Assembly: GCA_965263065.1 (NCBI GenBank)
Contig: CBDHGH010000003.1
Location: forward strand, 62,001 to 126,000
Reading direction: 5' to 3'
Length of the DNA: 64,000 nucleotides
From: TK10-74A sp965263065
GTDB lineage: Bacteria > Chloroflexota > Dehalococcoidia > Bin125
This document shows, one piece after another, positions 57,282 through 64,000 of this stretch; positions within the stretch are counted from its first letter, which is position 1, and each line of letters begins with the position of its first letter. The notes beneath the pieces are model-generated. The model did no database searches. It saw nothing but the letters and a program-made list of their open reading frames with translations, and had not been told where the DNA came from. The translations under genes were made by a program, and so were the position numbers.

Positions 57282-58637
57282 ATGATCGATAGCGGCGATA
57301 CTGCGTGGATCATGATGTCCACGGCGCTCGTACTGCTGATGACGCCGGGGCTCGCCTTCTTCTACGGCGGCCTGGTGCGGGGCAAGAACGCGGCCGCGAC
57401 CATCATGCAGGCGTTCGTGATGCTGGGCGTCGCGGGGGTCGCCTGGGTGCTGTGGGGCTACAGCCTGGCCTTCGGGCCCGACCTGGGCGGCTTCATCGGC
57501 AACCTGGAGTGGTTCGGCCTGCGCAACGTGGGCATGGAGCCGGGCCCCTACTCGGACACCATCCCGCATCTCACGTTCATGTCCTTCCAGATGATGTTCG
57601 CCGTGATCACGCCGGCGCTGATCCTGGGCGCGTTCGCGGAGCGCGCGAAGTTCAGCACCTACCTGGTCTTCACGGTGGCCTGGATGACGATCGTCTACGC
57701 GCCGCTGGCCCACTGGGTCTGGGGCGGCGGCTGGATTGGGTCGGAGTTGGGCGCGCTCGACTTCGCCGGCGGCACCGTGGTGCACATCAACGCCGGCGCG
57801 GCGGCCCTGGCCTGCGCGATCTTCTACGGCAAGCGCCGCGGCGTGGGCCGGGAGACCGTCCCCCACGATGTGACGATGGTCGTGCTGGGCACCGCCTTGC
57901 TGTGGTTCGGCTGGTTCGGCTTCAACGCCGGCTCCGCCCTGGCCGCCAACGGGTCAGCGGCCAACGCCTTCGTGACGACCAACACGGCGGCCGCGATGGG
58001 CGCCCTGACCTGGATGGCGCTCTCCTGGCGCTACACCGGCAAGGCCTCGATCATCGGGACGGCCACCGGCGCGGTGGCCGGGCTGGTGGCGATCACGCCG
58101 GCCGCCGGGTTCATCGGCGAGTGGCCCGCCACCGACGGCTACGGCAACGCCTTGCCGGCCATCATCATTGGGGCCGCCGCCAGCATCGCCGCGTTCTACG
58201 CCGTGCGGCTGCGCCACAAGTACGGCCTGGACGACACGCTGGACGTCGTGGCCGTGCACGGTATTTGCGGGATCGTGGGGGCGATGCTGACGGGCGTCTT
58301 CGTGGTCTCCGCGATCGGCGGCGTCGAAGGCCTGATCGAGGGCAGCTTCGACCAACTCTGGCGGCAGCTGTTCGCCGTGCTCGCCTCGATCGCCTGGGCC
58401 CTCACGGTCACCAGCGCGATTCTCTGGGTGCTGGACCGCACGATGGGATTGCGCGTCACCGAGGATGCGGAGTTGGCCGGCCTCGACCGCTCCGAGCACG
58501 AGGAGCCGGCCTATCAGTTCGACGAGCCCGGGATGGGCTCCTACTCCGGCGGGGTCTCGACGGTGGTCAGCGGGCCGGCGCCCGAAGTCGGCCAGGCTCC
58601 GAGCATCCGCGCCGACGATGAGGGGATGAGCTCGTGA
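57282..58637 (+). CDS. amtB: Ammonium transporter
   Basis: Ammonium/ammonia channel with eleven expected transmembrane helices, 451 residues. Family motifs are FYGGLVRGKNAAATIMQAFVM, WGYSLAFG, AFAERAKFSTYLVFT, DFAGGTVVHINAGAAALACA, WFGWFGFNAGSALAANG and the pore His pair region DVVAVHGICGIVGAMLTG. It has no signal peptide. The polar C-terminal tail should contact the PII protein encoded next. ATG 57282 has GAAAGGG upstream. Its stop overlaps the PII gene start. Confidence 0.95.
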   Translation: MIDSGDTAWIMMSTALVLLMTPGLAFFYGGLVRGKNAAATIMQAFVMLGVAGVAWVLWGYSLAFGPDLGGFIGNLEWFGLRNVGMEPGPYSDTIPHLTFMSFQMMFAVITPALILGAFAERAKFSTYLVFTVAWMTIVYAPLAHWVWGGGWIGSELGALDFAGGTVVHINAGAAALACAIFYGKRRGVGRETVPHDVTMVVLGTALLWFGWFGFNAGSALAANGSAANAFVTTNTAAAMGALTWMALSWRYTGKASIIGTATGAVAGLVAITPAAGFIGEWPATDGYGNALPAIIIGAAASIAAFYAVRLRHKYGLDDTLDVVAVHGICGIVGAMLTGVFVVSAIGGVEGLIEGSFDQLWRQLFAVLASIAWALTVTSAILWVLDRTMGLRVTEDAELAGLDRSEHEEPAYQFDEPGMGSYSGGVSTVVSGPAPEVGQAPSIRADDEGMSS

Positions 58638-58975
58638 AGAAGATCGAAGCGATTATCCGGCCCGAACGGCTGGAGCAGGTGAAGGTCGCGCTGACCGAGG
58701 CCGGCTACGCCGGGCTGCACGTGGAGGGCGTGACCGGCCGCGGCCGCCAGCGCGGGGTGATCCACTCCGGACGCGGCGGCGAGCAGTACGTCATCGACAT
58801 GCTGCCCAAGGTGAAGCTGGTGGTGGTCGTGAAGGACGACAAGGTCGACGCGGCCACCAGCCTGATTTTGGAGGCGGCGCGCACCGGCAACATCGGCGAC
58901 GGCATGCTCTTCGTGAGCGCCGTCGAGGACGCGATCCGGGTCCGCACCGGGGAGCGTGGCGACAGCCTTCTGTAG
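58634..58975 (+). CDS. glnK: Nitrogen regulatory protein PII (GlnK/GlnB)
   Basis: Trimeric sensor of ATP/ADP and 2-oxoglutarate that plugs AmtB. The 113 residues have MKKIEAIIRPERLEQVKVAL, GVTGRGRQRG, DMLPKVKLVVVV, ARTGNIGDGMLFVSAV and AIRVRTGERG. The T-loop is one residue longer than in E. coli GlnB and lacks the first Tyr; a Tyr is retained (residue 52) in GEQYVID, aligned with the uridylylation site. GTG 58634 is coupled to amtB, as is normal for GlnK. Confidence 0.94.
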   Translation: MKKIEAIIRPERLEQVKVALTEAGYAGLHVEGVTGRGRQRGVIHSGRGGEQYVIDMLPKVKLVVVVKDDKVDAATSLILEAARTGNIGDGMLFVSAVEDAIRVRTGERGDSLL

Positions 58976-58997
58976 CGCAGCGGACATCCGTCCGGCA

Positions 58998-59031
58998 CGA
59001 CGGGGGCGGGCCTTCGGGCTCGCCCCCGTCG
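58998..59031. terminator. Bidirectional hairpin between glnK and clpS
   Basis: CGACGGGGGCGGGCC, TTCG tetraloop, and GGCTCGCCCCCGTCG: a 15-bp stem with one G-U pair. It stands between two convergent stop codons (58975 and 59040) and would fold on either strand. No U run follows on either side. Confidence 0.55.
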
Positions 59032-59039
59032 AATGTCGG

Positions 59040-59348
59040 CTAGGCCCGTTCGATGGTCGCGGTGAGGCCCTGCCCGGCCAGGCGGTCGCGGTACAGTTCG
59101 GCCCGCTCCAGGGGACAGATGAGCACCTGCGCGACGCCGTGCTCATGCGCCTCCAGCATCGCGGCGACGGCCTCCTGTGGGGCCAACTCCGGCACGCAGG
59201 CGAGCAACGCCCACACCACGTGCTCCATCGAGTTGACGTCGTCGTTGTGCAGCAGCAGGCGGTAGGGCGGCAGCGTCACGGCGCGCGCGCCGATCCGGGC
59301 CTGCTCGATCGTGCCGGGGTTGGTCTGCGCCGAGGTCATCGCCGCCAT
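59040..59348 (-). CDS. clpS: ATP-dependent Clp protease adaptor ClpS
   Basis: N-end-rule adaptor that delivers substrates to ClpA/ClpC. The 102-residue protein has the domain start PPYRLLLHNDDVNSMEHVVWALL (Asn-Asp-Asp of the degron pocket), then AAMLEAHEHGVAQVLICPLERAELYRDRLAGQGL. It matches ClpS throughout. ATG 59348 is used; ATG 59339 is possible. The gap 59349-59552 to the divergent hydrolase gene holds no other gene. Confidence 0.95.
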   Translation of the reverse strand: MAAMTSAQTNPGTIEQARIGARAVTLPPYRLLLHNDDVNSMEHVVWALLACVPELAPQEAVAAMLEAHEHGVAQVLICPLERAELYRDRLAGQGLTATIERA

Positions 59349-59552
59349 TGTTTCACGTACGGCAGGTCTGTGATCCAGAGGGGCGCAGGCGGGCCCGGGA
59401 GTGTCGGGATGTGTTGACCGCCCGAAAGTGGCGATCTTAGCCTTCGCACGTCGCGACAGACCCAACCCCGCCGCCTGCTGCGGCCATGCCTGCCCGCGGC
59501 CGGCCCGCGCGACGATCGCCGGGACGGCCGGGGGCGTAGTGAAGGGCGCCAC

Positions 59553-60332
59553 GTGCGGCTGACCGTGCTGGGCTCAGGAGCGGCCTGTCCCCCCGCGGGG
59601 CAGAACAGTTCCGGCTACCTGGTCGAGACGGACCATGGCGCCGCGGGCGGGCGTCGCATCCTGCTCGACTGCGGGCACGGCGTCGCCTCGGCGCTGCTGG
59701 CCGAGCGGCCCGACGCCGACATCGACGACATCTGGGTCACGCACATGCACGCCGACCACTTCGTCGACGTGCTGGCGCTGCGCTTTCGCGTCAGCCGGCT
59801 GATGCCGGGGGTACCGGCCGCCGAGCGCCGCATCACGCTGCACCTGCCGCCCGGCGGGCGCGCCCGGCTGGAGGCGCTGCTGGAGTCGGTCGCCTTCCCG
59901 GCCGATTTCTGCGACCGCGCGTTCCAGGTGCGGGAGTACGCGCCCGACGAGGTCTACGACGCCGGGGGCGTCCGGGTCCGCACGACCCCGGGCGACCACT
60001 ACATCCCGAGCTTCGCGATTCGCGTCGAGGCGGACGGCGCCGCGCTCTGCTACTCGGGCGACACGGCCCCGAGCGCGGCGGTCGTGGCGCTGGCCTGCAC
60101 CGCGGACCTGTTCATCTGCGAGGCGGCCCTCGACCGGCCCGAGGCCGGCGGCATCCGCGGCCACTGCACGCCCGAGGAAGCCGGGCGGATGGCCACGCAG
60201 GCGGGAGCGCGCCGGCTGCTGCTGAGCCACTTCTGGTACGGCACCGACACCGAGGCCTTCGGGCAGCGGGCCCGGGCGGCCGGGTCGGTCCCGGTGGATG
60301 TCGCCCTGGACGGCTATCGCCGGACGCTCTGA
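59553..60332 (+). CDS. Metallo-beta-lactamase-fold hydrolase (RNase Z-like)
   Basis: 259 residues. It starts LTVLGSGAACPPAGQNSSGYLVE, as in RNase Z and related enzymes. The zinc ligands are THMHADHFVDV (HxHxDH), Gly-Asp-His in TTPGDHYIPSF, Asp in CYSGDTAPS and a final His in LLLSHFWYG. It lacks the long flexible arm of tRNase Z, so it is more likely a stand-alone MBL hydrolase of unknown substrate. GTG 59553 with GTAGTGAAGG upstream. It is divergent from clpS. Confidence 0.85.
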   Translation: MRLTVLGSGAACPPAGQNSSGYLVETDHGAAGGRRILLDCGHGVASALLAERPDADIDDIWVTHMHADHFVDVLALRFRVSRLMPGVPAAERRITLHLPPGGRARLEALLESVAFPADFCDRAFQVREYAPDEVYDAGGVRVRTTPGDHYIPSFAIRVEADGAALCYSGDTAPSAAVVALACTADLFICEAALDRPEAGGIRGHCTPEEAGRMATQAGARRLLLSHFWYGTDTEAFGQRARAAGSVPVDVALDGYRRTL

Positions 60333-60374
60333 GACGCCGTTGTCACCGCCCAGCGCGGGACTTTTCCTCGATTA

Positions 60375-60403
60375 TTGACAAAAAGCGGCCCGCGGTCGAT
60401 GCT
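60375..60403 (+). promoter_or_regulatory. Candidate promoter and inverted repeat before sufR
   Basis: A consensus -35, TTGACA (60375-60380), lies in the only AT-rich patch nearby; a weak -10 (GATGCT) is 17 bases downstream. A small palindrome, GTCGA-TGC-TCGAC (60395-60407), overlaps that -10 and could be the SufR operator. Confidence 0.35.
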
Positions 60404-60452
60404 CGACGTACGGGGCCTGCGCCGCCAAGCGCCGGCCAGGGGAGGGACCAGC

Positions 60453-61106
60453 GTGACGAGCACGGTTGATCGCCGCGAGTACGTGCTGGACTTCATCGTC
60501 GCCCACGGGGGCGCGACGGTCGCCCAGTTGTCGGCGGAACTGGACCTGCCGGACGCGAGCGTGCGCCGCTACCTCGACCAGCTCGCCGGCGCGGCCCTCG
60601 TCACGGACCGGCTGGTGCATCAGGCGACGGGGCGGCCCCATCGGCTCTACAGCGCCACCGCCGACGGCGTGCGGGATCGTCGCGACCATTCCGACGCGCT
60701 CGCGGCCCGGCTGATCACGCAGATCGCCGGTGAGCGCTCGCGGCTGGAGCGCATCACGGAGGGCCTGGCCGAGCAACTCGCCGCCGACCACCGCGCGCAG
60801 GTCCCGGCCGAGGCCCCGCTCGAAGAGCGCGTCGCCAGCACGGTCGAGGCGCTGCGCGGCGAGGGCATCCTCGACGAGTGGGCGCGCACGACGGACGGCT
60901 TCGTGATGCACAATCACGGCTGCCCCTATCGCAGCGCCGCCAACAACAACGACTGCGTCTGTGAATCGGACCGGCGGGCGATCGAGAAGCTCGTCGGCGT
61001 CAGCGTGGAGCAGGCCGGCAGCCTGGCCCACGGCGACGAGTTCTGTGAGTTCATCGTGACCGCGCCCGCGATCGGGCGCAGCGACCGGAAAGGCAACTGC
61101 GCATGA
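60453..61106 (+). CDS. sufR: SufR-type Fe-S-responsive transcriptional regulator
   Basis: 217 residues. An N-terminal winged helix (REYVLDFIVAHGGATVAQLSAELDLPDASVRRYLDQL) is followed by a C-terminal half with conserved Cys: HNHGCPYRSAANNNDCVCESD (Cys-x10-Cys-x-Cys) and GDEFCEF. SufR repressors bind an Fe-S cluster through such Cys and control suf genes (family knowledge). GTG 60453 has AGGGGAGGG upstream; a longer frame from TTG 60375 overlaps the promoter and was not used. It overlaps sufC by 4 bases. Confidence 0.88.
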   Translation: MTSTVDRREYVLDFIVAHGGATVAQLSAELDLPDASVRRYLDQLAGAALVTDRLVHQATGRPHRLYSATADGVRDRRDHSDALAARLITQIAGERSRLERITEGLAEQLAADHRAQVPAEAPLEERVASTVEALRGEGILDEWARTTDGFVMHNHGCPYRSAANNNDCVCESDRRAIEKLVGVSVEQAGSLAHGDEFCEFIVTAPAIGRSDRKGNCA

Positions 61107-61879
61107 GCGCGTCCCTGTTCGAGATCGACGCTCTGCAGGTGCGGGTGGGCGCCAAGCTCATCGTGAAGGGGCTGTCGCTGCACGTGGGCGCCGGCGAGGT
61201 GCACGCCATCATGGGCCCCAACGGCTCCGGCAAGAGCACGCTCGCCAACGCCCTCATGGGCCACCCGCGCTACACCGTGACCGGCGGGGCGGTGCGCTTC
61301 CAGGGCCAGGACATCCTGGGGCTCCCGCCCGACGAGCGCGCGCGCAAGGGCCTCTTCCTGGCCTTCCAATACCCCACCGACGTGCCCGGCGTCTCGATGA
61401 TCAACTTCCTGCGCCGCGCGGTCAGCGCCCGCCGCGGCGCGCAGATCCCGGTGCGCGAGTTCCGCCAGCAGTTGCGCGCCGAACTCGAAGGCCTGCACAT
61501 GGACGAGTCGTTCGTGCGGCGCTACGTCAACGACGGCTTCTCCGGCGGCGAGAAGAAGCGCGCCGAGATCCTGCAGCTCGGCTTGCTACAGCCCACGATG
61601 GCGATCATGGACGAGACCGATTCCGGCCTCGACATCGACGCGCTGCGGGTCGTGTCGGAAGGGATCAACCGCTTCCGCTCGGACGCCAACGGGATCCTGC
61701 TGATCACGCACTACCAGCGCCTGCTGAACTACGTGCGGCCCGACGTGGTGCACGTGCTGGTCGACGGGCGCATCGTCAAGTCGGGCGACTTCAGCCTGGC
61801 CGAGCAGCTCGAAGCGCAGGGCTACGACCCAATCCTGCAAGAGATCGGGGCCGTCCCCGTCCCGGTCCTGTCCTCCTGA
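61103..61879 (+). CDS. sufC: Fe-S cluster assembly ATPase SufC
   Basis: ABC-type ATPase of the SufBCD scaffold, cytosolic. The 258 residues contain Walker A MGPNGSGKSTLANALMG, the Q-loop LAFQYPTDVPGV, the signature NDGFSGGEKKRAEILQL, Walker B LQPTMAIMDETDSGLD and the switch His in LLITHYQRLLNYV. The segment QYPTDVPGVSMINFLR is typical of SufC. ATG 61103 is coupled to sufR. sufB follows after 40 bases. Confidence 0.97.
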   Translation: MSASLFEIDALQVRVGAKLIVKGLSLHVGAGEVHAIMGPNGSGKSTLANALMGHPRYTVTGGAVRFQGQDILGLPPDERARKGLFLAFQYPTDVPGVSMINFLRRAVSARRGAQIPVREFRQQLRAELEGLHMDESFVRRYVNDGFSGGEKKRAEILQLGLLQPTMAIMDETDSGLDIDALRVVSEGINRFRSDANGILLITHYQRLLNYVRPDVVHVLVDGRIVKSGDFSLAEQLEAQGYDPILQEIGAVPVPVLSS

Positions 61880-61919
61880 CCCCCATGCGAAAGTCTGACC
61901 TCGATCGAAAGGCGCAGCC

Positions 61920-63368
<1,449 letters not shown>

Positions 63369-63429
63369 CCGCCGGCCGGCCACAGCATCAGCCAGCGCAT
63401 CAGCCAGAGCATCAGAAAGGGCCGAGCAA

Positions 63430-63852
63430 ATGGAACTCATCATCACCGACAGCGCCAGCGAGAAGCTGACAGGCATCGTGTCTCAGCGGCCGGAGCCCGG
63501 CTTGGGCGTGCGCCTCTTCGCCCAGGAGGGTGCGGGCGGGGGCTGCGCTTGCAGCAGCGGCCTGCGCTTCGGTATGGCCTTCGACAACGAACAGCACGGC
63601 GACGCCCGGGTCAGCGTGGGCAGCCTCGAGTTCCTGGTCGACCCCACGTCGGCGGAGGCGCTCGAGGGCGCGTCCATCGACTGGGTGGAGAACGTGATGA
63701 ACTCGGGCTTCGCCATCACGGCGCCCAACGCCCCCAAGACCGCCGGCGGCGGCGGCTGTGGCTGCGGCGCCAACGAGGCCCACGGAGCGCCCCAGGCCTC
63801 GGCCGGTGGGTGCGGCTGTGGGGGTGGGGGCTGCGGCTGCGGTGGTCACTAG
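63430..63852 (+). CDS. A-type Fe-S carrier (HesB/IscA family) with Cys/Gly-rich tail
   Basis: 140 residues. The HesB core starts MELIITDSASEKLTGIV. It has the first ligand region EGAGGGCACSSGLRFGMAF, then SLEFLVDPTSAEALEGASIDWVE, then FAITAPNAPKTAGGGGCGCG as the C-terminal Cys pair. The tail then repeats Cys-Gly-Cys-Gly twice more (GGCGCG, GGCGCGGH), giving extra Cys beyond the usual three. The family passes Fe-S clusters from SufBCD to apoproteins. The extra Cys may bind metal; that is inference. ATG 63430 with GAAAGGG upstream. Confidence 0.88.
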   Translation: MELIITDSASEKLTGIVSQRPEPGLGVRLFAQEGAGGGCACSSGLRFGMAFDNEQHGDARVSVGSLEFLVDPTSAEALEGASIDWVENVMNSGFAITAPNAPKTAGGGGCGCGANEAHGAPQASAGGCGCGGGGCGCGGH

Positions 63853-63900
63853 TCCGTCCGGCGCTGGAATCACCCGCCGCGCCGGCAGAGGGGGCATCCG

Positions 63901-64000
63901 ATGGCCTCTCGCAACGCGCCCAAGCCCTATGACGGTCCCACGACCGCCCCGATCGGATATCGGTCCGTGAGCAGCACCCTGGTCGAAAACAGCCCCGCGA
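63901..64000 (+). CDS. Start of an unidentified gene (partial, runs off the end)
   Basis: ATG 63901 opens a frame without stop to the window edge: 33 codons, MASRNAPKPYDGPTTAPIGY at the start. AGAGGGGGC precedes it. It follows the A-type carrier by 48 bases, so sufD, sufS or another suf-operon gene is likely, but the visible part is too short and low in signature to tell. Confidence 0.45.
   Translation, partial: MASRNAPKPYDGPTTAPIGYRSVSSTLVENSPA

Noticed and set aside
60375..60452. TTG start for sufR at 60375
   Set aside because: That TTG is part of a TTGACA promoter element, and GTG 60453 has a much better ribosome-binding site next to the conserved domain.

Overview
The window is a very GC-rich, gene-dense bacterial chromosome segment. 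I infer Chloroflexota or a close relative, class uncertain. The reasons are a Firmicutes/Chloroflexi-like order rpsB-tsf-pyrH-frr-uppS-cdsA-dxr-rseP-ispG-proS-nusA-rnpM-infB-rbfA-truB, a menaquinone (MenF/D/H) pathway, compact EF-Ts and IF-2, and secreted Kelch and alpha/beta-hydrolase proteins. This is inference from gene content; no 16S gene or phylogeny is available here.

Layout. 1-3756 (minus): ribD (cut by the window edge), dcd, and an ECF sigma factor translationally coupled to a very large membrane anti-sigma protein. 4009-5261 (plus): lepB-pyrE. 5292-11090: a Yip1-type membrane protein, a LinB-like haloalkane dehalogenase, an enoyl-CoA hydratase, a cytochrome P450 and a secreted Kelch protein. 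11172-15209 (minus): menF-menD-menH operon with overlapping ends. 15327-18349 (minus): VC0807/DUF3159 membrane protein, small hypothetical protein, HAD phosphatase and amidase. 18413-20608: small membrane protein and a Tat lipoprotein hydrolase. 20861-23039: sucC-sucD. 23146-24437: a two-gene unit of visibly lower GC, an unrecognised protein plus a PIN-domain protein whose first catalytic Asp is Cys. 24489-26489: lipoprotein-like hydrolase fused to a propeller. 26625: tRNA-Ser(GCT), then miaB.

28237-33513 holds a NAD module: an NrtR-type Nudix regulator, a HAD hydrolase, then nadA-nadB-nadC. Two long palindromes with the same TGTCA-N3-TGACA core flank a recognisable promoter in front of nadA. 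33510-34385 (minus): dtd and an FmdB zinc ribbon. 34764-50995: the translation, envelope and isoprenoid cluster listed above. RseP carries two LysM-like repeats, pyrH lacks any ordinary start codon, and rimP is missing before nusA although a leader hairpin is present. 51008-56230 (minus): fatty-acid synthesis operon fabG-fabD-fabF-fabF2-acpP-cupin. 56350-57051: DtxR-family regulator, divergent from amtB-glnK (57282-58975). 59040-60332: clpS and a metallo-beta-lactamase-fold hydrolase, divergent. 60453 to the end: sufR-sufC-sufB, an A-type Fe-S carrier with a Cys/Gly-rich tail, and the start of one more gene.

Most of the window is housekeeping. The points most worth following are the nadA control region, the LysM-containing site-2 protease, the PIN pair, the giant anti-sigma protein, the pyrH start and the Cys-rich A-type carrier.
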